The position numbers and the translations under genes were made by a program. The notes under the pieces are model-generated. The model searched no databases, was not told the DNA's origin, and worked only from the letters and a program-made list of their open reading frames with translations. Below, piece after piece: positions 51,175-63,389 of a DNA stretch of 64,000 bases. Source of the DNA: Elmis aenea (taxonomy: Eukaryota; Arthropoda; Insecta; Coleoptera; Elmidae); NCBI GenBank assembly GCA_947652605.1, contig OX393578.1, positions 40,863,470 to 40,927,469 on the forward strand, written 5' to 3'. The stretch's first letter is position 1; the number at the start of each line of letters is the position of its first letter.

Positions 51175-52571
51175 CAGGGATGGAATAACGTTTTAAATCG
51201 TTACGTTATTGTATAACGTTATTTATTATTTGTTTTCGTTACATAACGTTATAAATAACGTTAAAAAAATGAATTGTTATGTTATATAACGTTATATAAC
51301 GTTACATAAATTATGATATACTTAAATACTTAATACTTAAATAATGCGAAAAATTTCGGAAGGTGATTCCTTATTGAAAATAAAGTGGGGTCTTTTATAT
51401 AACAATTTTTTCTTAGACGTCTCCTTTCGGAGTTACACCCCCCTAAAGGGGAGCGATAAAATTAGGTTTTTATTTTATTTCTCTTTAGATAAATGTAGGA
51501 GAATGATATTTGGTAGATGTTTTATACTTATTAAAAGGTTTCCCATAGTATTATTTTCAATCATCTTCCACCTTCATAGGGGGCTGATAAGTGCGACCCC
51601 TGTTGGTTTTTTAATCAGAACTTTTTGGTGAGTTGAAATTTTGCAAAAAAAATTTTTTGTTGGTTTGATTTATTTAGAACCTTTTTTTATTCTTTAGTTT
51701 TTCTCGTAAATCTTACAGTTTTGAGTAAAAAATTAAATGAGTGAATATGATGTTTATGTTCATATTGGGTAGAATTGACGGGTGTTTTAGCGTTGTCGCC
51801 GCGTAAACGTCAAAATAAATTACACCCGTCACTTCTATCCAATATCGTTTTATATTGGAATATTTGATGGTTCATGTTCATTCATATAATTTTTTACTCA
51901 AAAACTGTAGGTTTAACGAGAACAGTTAAAGAATAAAAAAAACTTCTAAATAAATCAAGTTTTTAAAGAAAATTTAAAATTGCTAGGTTTCAACCCACCA
52001 AAAAGTTCTGATAAAAAAACCAACAGGGGTCGCACTTTTCAGCGCCCTGTGAAGGTGGGAGATGATTAAAAATATTACTATGGGAAACCTTTTTATAAGT
52101 ATAAATCTCCCACATTTATCCAAATTTGGGAAATAAAATAAAAAACACAATTTTACCGATCCCCTTTAGGGGGGTGCAACTCCGAAAGGAGACCCTAAAG
52201 AAAAGAAAAATATGAAAGACCCCTCTTAATTTTCGATTAAGTATCACCTCCCGATTTTTTTCGCATTATTTAAGAAACATGCTGTATAAAAATAATTTTT
52301 ATTTGTAACTCTGAAATTATTTTTGGGATCTGTAAATGTAAATTTAAAAAATAGTACCTACAAAATTAGGTTGAGGTTGAGATATTTTATTTTCATTTTA
52401 ATTTCTAAAATACAAACAAAATATTATATCTTCAGAAAATCAAAAGATCGCCATATAAAAATTTAATTTATAGAGAATAACTACACAAAATAACTTTTAA
52501 CGAAACGTTATCGGTTATTATAACGTTATATAACGTTATCGGGTATCGTTACGTTACGTTTTCCATCCCTG
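51175..52571. mobile_element. hAT-like element with AACGTTAT iterations (1397 bp), containing a nested palindrome
   Basis: The 8-bp duplication GTTATAAT lies at 51167-51174 and 52572-52579. CAGGGATGGAATAACGTT at the left and AACGTTTTCC-type CCATCCCTG at the right are inverted. ATAACGTTATATAACGTTAT words fill both ends. About 110 bp after the gene 3 stop codon, so it may lie in the 3'UTR of that gene. Confidence 0.93.
51330..52290. mobile_element. Foldback element, family J, nested in the hAT element
   Basis: AATACTTAAATAATGCGAAA at the left is inverted at the right (TTTCGCATTATTTAAGAAAC then ATGCTGTA). Both arms carry GACGTCTCCTTTCGGAGTTA or its inverse and CCCCTAAAGGGG. Further copies are at 49153 and 53363. 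Confidence 0.78.
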
Positions 52572-52797
52572 GTTATAATACTGGTAACGTACAATCGTCT
52601 GCATAATTTATATTCCTTAAGAATTTTTATGTTTGCGGTAATGTTTTTATCGAGCTTTTGTACTATTCGGATCTGTCTTGGTTATAAGCAACCTTACCTA
52701 GATCTTTGTTATATATATTTTATGACTGATTTGTGATACAACATTTATTTAAAAGACCTGTTTATCTGAATATGAAAATATATAAAAAAAATGTAAA

Positions 52798-54912
52798 CCG
52801 GGTGTAACTGAGTTTTGGTACACCCCCTTTATTTCTTTAGTTTTGATTTTAAATAAATGAAATTTTATAGGTACATATAATATGTGTGAAGAATCGAATT
52901 ATTTAAAGACATGCACACTATTGTTTCACTTTCGGTTTCTCCAGAAATTACCCTAACATTGTTATTTCAAATGGAACAACCTGTATATTTTTAAATTTTT
53001 GGAAAGAGAAAGTAATATCGGATACAACTGCACTATTTTTGTTAATTTTTATAACCTTAAATAATTTTTGGGCGAAAATTAATTTTTTTATTAAGTGTGC
53101 CGCATTCTTATCAAAAAAGTGCCTGTAGAACGTCAAAATTATTTTTGTTTATTTTCATAAACAAGTGAGATAATAATATAAAACGATAAGTCGAAAAATC
53201 GAGTTATCGGTGATAACTCGAAAACAAAAGACGATAACCAATTTTAGTTTTCACCATTAACTTTTTCTTGAAAAAAGAGATCCAGAAACGGGGGTCCGTT
53301 TTTCCATAACTCTAGTAGTTACCGAGATTCCCTGTGAAAACATCGAAATCTGTCCACCCTGTACAGGGTGTTTCTTGAATATTGCAAAATTCCTTATCAA
53401 AAATGAATGGGTGTCTTTTATATATTTTTTTTTCCTTAGACGTCTCCTTTCGGAGTTACTCCCCCCCCCCCTAAAGTGGAGCGGTAAAATTAGGTTTTTA
53501 TTTTATTTCTCAAATTTTGATACATGTAGGAAAATAATATTTGGTAGATTTTTTATACATATTGAAAGGTTTCCCATGGTAATATTTTCAATCATCTTCC
53601 ACCTTCACAAGCAAGGGGCCGAAAAGTGCGACCCCTGTATGTTTTTTTATCAGAACTTTTTCGTGGGTTAAAATTTTTCAATTTATATATTTTTTTGAAA
53701 CTTTTTTTATCCTTAATTTTTCTCGTAAAACCTACAGTTTTCGAGTAAAAAAAGCAATTAAGTAAACATGTACCATTAAATACAGGGTGTCCCAAATTTG
53801 AGTAAATGCATGGGGATCTCGCTTATGTTAAGAGCTACGAGGTCGGTTAAATTAGGGCAAAGTTGCGAAATTAGATGCTCATTAATAATCCAAAGAGAAA
53901 TTGGAAATATCTCAAACGGTATCCGAGAAAATTAGGAAAAACTGGAAAATACGATTTTTGAAAATCGTCTATAACTCCTTTGGAGTATGAAATATTTTAA
54001 ATGTGCCCAAGCAACTTTTCAAGCCGAATCGAATAGTGGTCACAAATTTTTTCTAGATTGATTCGTTTTTGTTTTATGACAACCAACTTTATTTTTTCTT
54101 ATGGGCGCAATTTTTGCTATTTACATAATCAAATAGCATTTATTTTTCTGAATCCATTGATGTATCACACATGGTATTTTACTTTTTCTTCCATTGTCAA
54201 ATTTCAAAAAATACGTTTTAAACAATAACCATTATAAATCAGGTTGGCCGGTCATTGTAGTTTATGTTGTTTCCATGACAACCGATCAACATACTAAAAG
54301 TTTTGAAGGCCTGTTAGTCGTAAAAATGAACTTTAATAACGAAGAAAAACGCGATATGCTGCCCATAAGAAAAAACAAAGTTGGTTGTCTAAAAACAAAA
54401 ACGAATCGACCTAGGAAAAATTTGTGACCACCATCCGATTCGGCTTAAAAAGTTGCTTGGGCAACTTTTTCACACATTTAAAATATTTCAAACTCCAAAG
54501 GAGTTATAAACGATTTTCAAAAATGGACTTTCCAGTTTTTCCTAATACCGTTTGAGATATTTCCAATTTCTCTTTAGATTATCAATAAGCATCGAATTTA
54601 GCAACTTTGCCCTAATTTAACAGACCTCGTAGCTCTTAAGATAAGCGAGATCCCCATGCATTTACTCGAATTTGGGACACCCTGTATACCAACATAAAAG
54701 GATTCATTTTGGTGGTTGCCACGGTTTATGTTCATATTTGTTCCTTTGAAATAACAAAGTTAGGGTGATTTCCTTCGAAACAGGAAGTGAAAAAATAGTG
54801 TACCTACATAATAAATAATCCAGTGTTTTTACACATATGTATCTAAAATGCCATTTATTTAAAATTTATGCTAAAGAAAAAAGGGTGTGCCAGAACTCAA
54901 TTGCACCTGTTA
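52798..54912. mobile_element. Stack of nested foldbacks inside a family H element
   Basis: The outer arms are CCGGGTGTAACTGAG at 52798 and a decayed inverse near 54890, with matching GGAAATNACC-type arm sequence. Inside lie a half element ending CTGTCCACCCTGTA (53360), a family J start CAGGGTGTTTCTTGAATATT (53363), and the intact family F element (53783-54684), after which family J sequence resumes (TTCATTTTGGTGGTTGCCAC). Confidence 0.65.
53783..54684. mobile_element. Foldback element, family F, intact copy (902 bp)
   Basis: TA flanks both sides. CAGGGTGTCCCAAATTTGAG is inverted at the right (CGAATTTGGGACACCCTG). The subterminal boxes are near 53811 and 54640. The arms of about 320 bp pair; the centre near 54150-54330 is unpaired. 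The frame at 54194-54427 has no family. Confidence 0.88.
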
Positions 54913-57040
54913 TATTTATTCAAAAATGTACCTATATTTTTACAAGAAAGTAATCGTATATCTAATAAACACATTTTAAATGTAATGGAACATATTAAAA
55001 AATGCCTTAAAAAATTTATTTAAACATTTTGTTGGTTCAACTGTTTTTACTGGTTATTTCATAAATGTATACCATTTGGATTATATCTTTTATTTCAAAA
55101 TAAACCCAACAAATCTCATTTTCGCGTCAATTTTATTAAATAAATAACAAATTATAAAGAACGCGCAACGCAGATAAATCTTTTGATATTTGCAGTGAAC
55201 GTCATATTTTAAAAGACATTTTATTTGTCAATATCATCTAATAACTTAATCAATTTATCTATTTTTTTCTGTAGCAAATTTATTTTTTATTAGATACTTT
55301 AAATGTAAAAACAGCATATTCAACACAATTATTTTAACAAATTCACTAAATCTAGAAGTAATTTGTATAGAAAAATTATTGAAATTGACTAAATATTAAT
55401 AAAATTGTCTGTACCCATGAAATAATTTAACACATAATTTAAGACAAATAATATCTAATTTTCTTTTAGAAAAAATAACATTGGTTTTAGTGGGCCTACA
55501 TAGTCTAAATTTTGTCATTTTTGTATTAACCTTGGCACCGTATTTTTTAATGAGTAGTGAACGTAAACTTTGGCATAGTTTAAGTTTATTTGCGAATTAC
55601 TAAAATGGTTTTAATTTTGTTTGGGAATTTTTGGGCTAACACTTTACCCATCGCGCCATACTTTGAACAATGGAAATTAAAATAAACATCAAGTTTCCGA
55701 ATAATGCTAATCAATAAAAAATGATATCACTTAAAAACGTTCAATTTATTTATTGCATACGCGATTGTGTCTTTGTTGAATAGCTATATGAATTTAGGGG
55801 CTAATAAAGTGGGGTAGAATTATGGAGGGCGAGTGGGTGCGTCTGGTCTTATCACTCTCTTGCAGGTATGTTTGCATTTCTCCTGCGGAAGTTAGTTTTA
55901 AGTAATAATTTCCACTGTTGCAAAGCGTCATTTTATTCTTCGATTTTCATACATCTGGACCTAGGCATTTATAATAAGTACTATTTCATCGTGATGGTAA
56001 AACTACTTGGTAAAATTCTTCGTCAGCAACAAAATTGTTGTTAAATATGACTAAATTATGCAAGTTTATCACTTAAAAAAAAAGTTTACTATTTGTTTCG
56101 TTAGATCTTTGAGCAGTTGTGAGCAAAATCGCTGCGATTATCTTTTGAATGATGATTGTCTTTAATTTTTTTTATTTCGTTTGTTTAAAACAATGGTGAA
56201 TGGAACAAGCAACACGAAACAACCAAAGCTATAAGCGCATTACCAAACGGTTTAATGGTAGTGAAATAAGGTCAATTATCAACAATAAATATTGTAAAAT
56301 CTAGTACACGCCGAGGTAATAATTACTATTGCAACTACTTGCTAAATAAGGCTGTTTTAATAGTTTTAATGACATATTTTGTTGCTTTAATAATAAGTTG
56401 CTTTATAAATAAGATATATATTCAATTAACAGCAGTTTTTAATTTAATTGCGGAAACACAATTATTATCTATAGGTATTTATTTTCTAAAATTAAAAATA
56501 GTTAGATGTATCCAAAAATTGCAAAACGCATAAAGCTGTTTACTTTGCAAAATATGCACACCTTACTTATACTATACGTTATACCTACGTTCTAAAGAAA
56601 CTGTTTTTACAAAATAATAAAGAGATAATGTTACAGTAGCTAGTAGGTAGATAATGAACTAAATCACTGAGAATTTATGGCTTTAATGATTCTTTTAAAC
56701 TAGACCCGTCAGTTTTGATCGGCTGTTTAAGTTAGACGGTTAGTTGACGTTTATCTGTAATTTTAAACAGTAATTGCTGTATTTCCTTTTTCAGAGAACA
56801 CGCGTATTAAAACTATCAAGTGTTTTGCGAACGTATCCTGTTATTTTATAATGGTTTAAATGTCGTGATCTTTAATAATTGTATAGTAAACTAGAGTTTA
56901 GAATAAAAATGTAAACTACATAGCTAACTACCTACATATCATGGTCTTCTGAAAATGTCGATTCCTTTCTGTACACATAAGTGAGTCATAAACGTGCATA
57001 CAGACTTGCTGTCTGTTTCGCAGTCTATTTGCTGTCTGTT
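54913..57040. other. Intergenic sequence with nothing recognised
   Basis: AT-rich. No open frame with a family signature, no matching inverted ends, and no repeat shared with the rest of the window. Confidence 0.45.
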
Positions 57041-57239
57041 TGTATGTTAGCCGTTGCTAACAATTAAAATATTACCTACATGTTTTCTGTTCCTTTGAAT
57101 CGACTTAATAAGTCCTTCTATAATATTTTTTTTTGTTTCCTGCTTTAATTGAAATAAAGATTTGCAAATATATTTTAAATTTACTACGTCATTAACTTCT
57201 CTAACATTCGAACCCTGGCCAATAACGACTCGGTCACCA

Positions 57240-57455
57240 AAGAGCATCAGAGAAGCTAAAGTGATGAAAAAGTTTCTGACTTCTTAACAAACGAAATGAC
57301 GATCGATATACATATCTCTTCCACTTTGAAATCAGCTGTGCCAATCCACACACAAATCAATCGAGGAAACTCCAAGAAAAATATCCGACTGTCATTAAAA
57401 ATTAACAATCAATAAACAAGTCACATACTTCGGTCTCATCATGAGAAGTCGACAG
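57240..57455 (+). pseudogene. Possible LINE C-terminal fragment
   Basis: One frame reads INKQVTYFGLIMRSR near 57405-57455, recalling the (L/Y)-x-YFGHIMR motif near the end of several insect LINE polymerases. The reading is short and then interrupted by the hAT element that follows, so this is tentative. Confidence 0.35.
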
Positions 57456-58635
57456 TAGTGATTGCAATACCGGACCAAAATTCAATACCGGTATTCGGTA
57501 TTTATTCGCAAGTAATACCGGTATACCGGTATTAATACCGGTATTGCTTTTTTTAAAAAAGTATTAATTTTGAAAATACAATATATGCATTTTACACATG
57601 TTAATATAGTAAGTATAATGTCAAAACACAAATTTACATAAAATAAAGAAACTTAAAAAATTACATAATCTGTAAAAAAAATATGGACACAAAAAACTGA
57701 AGATATATAGGGTAATTGATTGGGACCGGGCATTAAAAAGATATGAAGAATGAAAAAGGGTATTGATCTGAAATTTTGTTTATGACCATAATGGCATCTG
57801 AGCTGTTTAATGAAAATATTTTCAAGATGGCGACCCTTCCGGAAATACCGGAAGTTGACGTCTACTTTCTTATTTCAAATACAATGGTCTATTTTTTATT
57901 GCATTTTTGGATTTAACACGTTATTTTAGAGGGACTATTAATAGCATACCCTATACCTAAGTGCAGTCGTTTTTTAGATTTTTGGACTTTTTTGAAATTT
58001 TTTGATTTTCATCGTGATGCTTAATATTATCTATCGCTGCCATTTTTGAAGAGAAAACGCTTAAATTTAGACTATGCATAGAAGAATTTTTGCAATCGAT
58101 GCATTACTTACAGGGTGTCCAAAATTTAATTTTCTTTTAATACAATTTCAGACTAATAAAACTCGTTTTTTTCAAATACAATGCCCAATTATTATTTTTT
58201 TTCATTTTCTAATTCAAAAGTATATTCTACATCAATCTGTAATTAGCGTTTCCTATACCTATCTGCAATAATTTTCGAGTTATTAAGAATTTTTGATAAA
58301 GTTAAGAGAAATTGCAACATTTTTTAATAGTAAGCCTTGGAAATGACAACAAATATTCCAATGTTGCAATATTCCATCGTCTTCTAATAATATCATCTCT
58401 CTTTTAATTAACTTAAATACATCATTTTGTGGCACAATTTTGTGTTTTGCATTTATTGCTATTTTTTTATTTATGGCAGACTGCAATTATAAAATAATAA
58501 AAATTAAATTTAAAAAAAATAATATTAATACCGAATACCGGTATTAGACCATCAAATGAGACGGTATTTCGGTATTGTAAAATGGCACGTTATACCGGTA
58601 TTCGGTATACCGGTATACCGGTATTGCAATCACTA
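57456..58635. mobile_element. hAT-like element with TACCGGTA iterations (1180 bp)
   Basis: The 8-bp duplication GTCGACAG lies at 57448-57455 and 58636-58643. The ends TAGTGATTGCAATACCGG and the inverse CCGGTATTGCAATCACTA match exactly. AATACCGGTATACCGGTATT words fill both ends (57500-57545, 58530-58625). A CAGGGTGTCCAAAATTT terminus at 58111 marks another insertion inside. Confidence 0.94.
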
Positions 58636-58991
58636 GTCGACAGCATGTATCAACCACTATAAATGTCGAACTATTTTTTGTTTTATGGTACTCTAGTTTT
58701 AATGAATATTTTCAAAAATTTTTAAATTTGTATTTCATGAAAATTATCAATATAAATGTTCAAAGCCAGCGGAGTTAAACACGGGGCTTACATAACCCTA
58801 AAATACAACCCTAGACCAAAAGTTCATTTTATTAAAATAATCAAATGGAATTGAAAAAGTACAACTTTAAAATTTTGCAAATGATATTAGTATATTGTCA
58901 TTTTATGACCACTGGGCTTAAAACTATTAAGTTAAAACTTGCTATTTGGAAAAAAACTAAAAAATTGTGATTTTATTCATTGGGAAATATA

Positions 58992-59169
58992 CAGTGTGTA
59001 CAAAAAGTAAAGTAACGGATCTATATCTCGTCTTGTGACAACTTTACAAAAGATTTTTAAAATAAAAGTTGTTTTACATAACCTTAAATTGTTTTCAACT
59101 ATACACAGTGTTTTGTTTTTGCGCACCGATACGTTACTTTGTTTTTTTTTTTAATAGCACACCCAGTAT
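58992..59169. mobile_element. Short CAGTGTG element
   Basis: CAGTGTGTACAAAAAGTAAA then GTAACG at the left; CGTTACTTTG and CACACCCAG then TA at the right. The ends are inverted, the body about 180 bp. Confidence 0.6.
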
Positions 59170-59454
59170 ATTTTATAATTTTTTGAGTTATTTAAGTTTT
59201 TATAAAAATATTTGCAGAAACAGGGGTCTAAAAAAATAATGATATCTCACAACTTGGCTATCTCAGAACGAATTCATTTGAAACGTTGTAGGACAATAGT
59301 GTCAGTGATTTTTGACCAGTTAAAAATTTAAATTAGTACATAGGGAGTTTCCCATGCCCGGTACATTTAGTCAAACTTCAAACACGAATAAGTCGTTTTT
59401 TTTAAAGGTGCATGCATTACCAATGCAGTGTGAAAAAAACAATGAAAATGAAAC

Positions 59455-59660
59455 TTAAATTTTTTGTCGTTCACTTATATTTTTTGCCGTTGAAATAAAT
59501 ATTTTGTTGTTTACTTACATTGTTTTGTCGTTCACTTATATTTTTGGTCTTCAAAATAATAAATTTGTCGTTATTTACTAAATTTGTCGTGCACAACATT
59601 TTTTGTCGTGAACAATACCAGCTTTGTCGTGAATTATATTAACTTTGTCGGGCTAAAAAA
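59455..59660. repeat. TTTTGTCGTTCACTTATA minisatellite
   Basis: About ten degenerate units of 19-26 bp, each built around TTTTGTCGT followed by an AT-rich tail (CACTTATAT, GAACAATACC, GAATTATATT). Units at the right end have shortened tails. Confidence 0.8.
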
Positions 59661-59786
59661 TAGCATCCTTATTCATTTACCTACTTACAAAAATCATCAA
59701 GAATTATATTATGTTTGCGATTTTAGTAAATATTAGCAAATTTTCAAGAACTATTATTTGAAATTGAAGTATTCAAGGTAGGTGTA

Positions 59787-60672
59787 GGGGAAGGTGGTAT
59801 ATACTGGGACATGGTATATAGTGGGACAACAGAGATTTTGGCCATCTGTTACCCCGTACTTGAAGTTTGTTTACATCAAAATAGCGGTTAAGCAGTCCCA
59901 TTATATCCTGTCTACAGTATGTGTCGTAAACAATGTCATAGTGACTTGCACATGTGAGGCATGTTTGGTAACTGCACATTGTTTTTTGGTGGTTATTCAG
60001 TTTATGTGCTAAAACTTTTTTATTTATTTAACAACAATTAGAAAATTTGGTGTAGGTGTACCTTACAGTATATTAAATGTATGTACAATGTTAAAACTTA
60101 AAATAATCATACATGTTTTTCATTAAATCATTGCTTTTAAAAATTGATCACATGGTGCATTGTGGGACAATGATGATAATCAGGTAAATTTTCTGAAAAA
60201 GACTTCCGACTTTAGATTTTCTTTCTCTAAAAACAGAGATAAAGACTGTATTGAAAAAAAAAATTCTGTGTAGGTTAAGCGCAAACTACGTTTGGGGGCA
60301 CTGAAAAAACAAAAAAACATTTTCAATTTTAGTTTGATTTTTTAAAGTACAATGTCTAAATGCCCATGAAAAGTGAACGTTTTTAAAATAAAAAAATAAA
60401 ATTAAGCCTTTTTTTAATTACTTATGCTTTATTTCACATATAGTTTTTGCTGTCCCACAATGTACCACGGGGTGGTTTATGTGGGGACAAGTGGTGTATA
60501 GTGGGACAGTCCCTCTATTTGTGTACCTTTATTTTAAAAAATATTTTTTTGTATATGCAATGATAAACTAAAGCAATATGAATATCTCATATCAATTTGA
60601 GGTATGCAAATTAAACCGTTCAAAAGTTACGCAAAATTTAAAAAAAGTGTCCCAGTATATACCACCTTCCCC
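59787..60672. mobile_element. 886-bp element with GGGGAAGGTGGTATATACTG ends
   Basis: TA flanks both sides. The first 25 bases (GGGGAAGGTGGTATATACTG then GGACA) are inverted exactly at the right. GTATAGTGGGACA and its variants recur close to both ends and once near 60465-60510. Frames inside (59773-60012) are not conserved proteins. Tc1/mariner-type by its TA target, but no transposase. Confidence 0.85.
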
Positions 60673-60674
60673 TA

Positions 60675-61669
60675 TATGATTTATTACTATTTAGTGTCCC
60701 GTTTTTTTTTACCGTCGAAGAAGAAACGGAAAATTTGGAATATTAAAAAATTGTCTGAATCATTTGTATGTTATTAGAAAGGAACTCCGCTGGTTTTATT
60801 TCGATACTTTGTAATTATGATTCGTTGTTTGCAATAAATGCACAAAGAAAATATAGAATTTACCACACAATACTCCTATTTTGCTAAATTTTATGTCGGA
60901 TCAGTTGTGCCAACTTTATTTTTTGTGTAAATATTTTATACTCGTACATAAGGTGGATTGGTTTTACTCTCATTATAAATCATGGTGTCATCAAAGCAAG
61001 CGGTCCATGAAAGTACTTTACAAGTCAATAGGGCGACTCGGTTTTAAAAGATCGTCCCCTACTTTTTATAATCTGATATTTCGGAGCGTGATCCTTAATT
61101 AATTTGGATTGAGGGATTAAGAACGCGTGTCCAACAAATTATGGTTTCAGTATAATCTTAATATTAAAACTTTCCCATAAAATAACAGCCACGGAAATCG
61201 AGTATTTAGATAGGCAGGCTTAGCTCTGTTGCATCCTTGAATTTATACAGAATGACTTGCTGTATAAATAAATACAGTAATTAATTAATGAAAATGAATT
61301 AACACTTAGCTTTTGCTCCGAAACAATGATTGTAATTGGTGAATGATTAAAACGGTGTTTTTTGTTATTTTTATGGTTGTTGTGAAATTAAGTTTTTTTT
61401 AAATACACAGTGGAACAAATTTAAATTTGCTGATTGATTGCTAAACGATTTTTTTAAAGTTATTATATGGTACCTATACTGTAAAACCTTAATTAAATGA
61501 ACCCCAGCTTACGAATTTTGAAATTAACGGGCTAAACTATTCCCCAAGGAATGTTTGTACATGCATATGTGTCGGCATTTCAGATAATAAGGACACCGAG
61601 TGTATTTTTGGGAATGAACGGTGAGCAATTTATTTTTGTGTATTTTTAACACATAATATGTAATCTACT
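60675..61669. other. Intergenic sequence with nothing recognised
   Basis: No gene or repeat matched. The frame at 60881-61102 has no family signature. Confidence 0.4.
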
Positions 61670-63125
61670 CACAGAACATTTCAACAATAAGGAGTTCGTT
61701 TATTATAAGAGACACAGGTTTGCTTAAATTAGATGAATTATTCCTAAAGATGAGAGAAGCTACGATCAATTTTTAAAAGTAGAAAATTCCTCGTACTTCA
61801 GATGTTTTAGCAAAAATTATGAAAATATCGAACTTCTTTTGTCTCTGGCAATTTTTCGTCCTTATCATTACATCAATTTTATTACTACTTACTTAAGGTA
61901 CGTTTTAATGGAACATGTGACTCTTATTTTAGACTATTTTTTATCACTTAAAATTTTCGAGATCTTACCCCTAATTTAAATTTACTTATGGGCCGCGAAG
62001 TTGGCTATGGAATAGTTAAATGTACTTTTTTTTCTCTTTTAAATGAGATTTTACTTGCTATATCTATTTTTATAAATAAGTCACAAAATCAAAAAAACTA
62101 ATCAAGCTATCTATGAAAAAATAAACCAAAAACAGCTCATTAAATGCCAAATGACAGTTACCATTTGTCTGCGGTATCATTTATTAGAATTTTCTAGTAT
62201 TATTCTGTAATTCGATAGTCTTTGTAGCAAATTTGATATCACATAATTATGGGCACATTAACAACTAATGAAAGATTTGGCATGTTGAGATGCTATATTC
62301 TTTGACATAGAAACTGTGTTAAAAGAGATAATTTTAATTTTTCATTGATTTGTTTTGGATTTTAGGTTGGTTTCTCGAAGAAACCTTATTCTTTTAAATT
62401 TATTTCCAAATTTCTGTAATTACGCACCCTCCGTTCCCATTGTTCGGGATACAGCTCTAAGTATATTCGCTCAGCTTCTACACAGTTTTTATGGCTAATA
62501 ATGTAGCATCTCAACATGTCAAATTTTTCGTTATTTTTAAATGTAGCCATAATTATGACAATTACTACAAACACTATCGAATTACAAAAAAAATCTAATA
62601 AATGATACCGCAGACAAATGGTAACTGTCATTTGGCATTTAATGAGCTGTTTTTGGTTTATTTTTTCATAGATAGCTTGATTAGTGATTGGTAAAATACA
62701 AGTTTTTTTGATTTTGTGACTTATTTATAAAAATAGATATAGCAAGTAAAATCTCATAAAAAGAGAAAAAAAAAGCGCATTTAACTATTAAGTAGCCAAC
62801 TTCGCGGGGTAATATCTCAAAATAGGTAAGTGATAAAAAAAAACGAAAATACCTGTTACAAACTACATTGAGAATTACCTTAACAAAGTACTAATAAAAT
62901 TGATCTAATGGATAAAACAAAAAAGTTATGAGATAAAAAAGAAATTCAACATTTTATATTTTTTGCTATACCTAACATCTGATGTAGGTACAAAGAATTT
63001 TGTACTTTATAAAAATTAATTGTAGTTCCTCTCATACTTGGGAATAATTCATCCAATTTAAACAGACCTTTATTTCCTATAATAAGCGAAATACCCATGC
63101 TGGAAATGTTATCTGTGACACCCTG
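61670..63125. mobile_element. Foldback family B copy 2, with the same HTH relic
   Basis: TTATTATAAGAGACACAGGT at the left, the central motif GAAGTTGGCTATGGAATA near 61997, and the right end CAGATAACATTTCC-type inverse with GACACCCTG before TA. The left terminus is decayed. Diverged from copy 1 (7683-9268). Confidence 0.78.
62386..62631 (-). pseudogene. DUF4817-like HTH fragment, second copy
   Basis: [18 protein letters not shown], then [20 protein letters not shown] and NYRNLEINLKE, truncated relative to the frame at 8375-8764. Same position in the centre of the foldback, so both copies descend from one ancestor that had captured or retained a transposase N-terminus. Confidence 0.6.
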
Positions 63126-63154
63126 TATAGCAACATTAAAGTTTTTTTCTATAG

Positions 63155-63389
63155 CAGTGATTCCCAACCTTTTGAAATCTGTGTACCCCTTCTATAATTT
63201 TCGTAACACTGAGTACTCCTCGTTAAAAAAAAATTAAAATAATAAACGAAAAATAAAATTTATTCGTAATAAAATACAAATAAAATAAATGAAAGTTATA
63301 TTATGAATAAAATTCATTATAATCGCGTACCCCCACTTAACTCTTCCCGTATCCCCAGTGGTACGCGTACCACACTTTGGGAAACACTG
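63155..63389. mobile_element. 235-bp hAT-like MITE
   Basis: The 8-bp duplication TTCTATAG lies at 63147-63154 and 63390-63397. The ends CAGTGATTCCCAACCTT and TTTGGGAAACACTG are inverted. GTACCCC and GCGTACC words lie inside. Confidence 0.92.

Noticed and set aside
56339..56533. Hydrophobic 64-residue frame that could look like a membrane peptide
   Set aside because: AT-rich composition alone produces Leu/Ile/Phe-rich frames; no start context, splice sites or relatives seen.
57047..57247. 66-residue minus-strand frame
   Set aside because: Contains no motif I can name; next to a possible LINE scrap on the other strand, so not supported as a gene.
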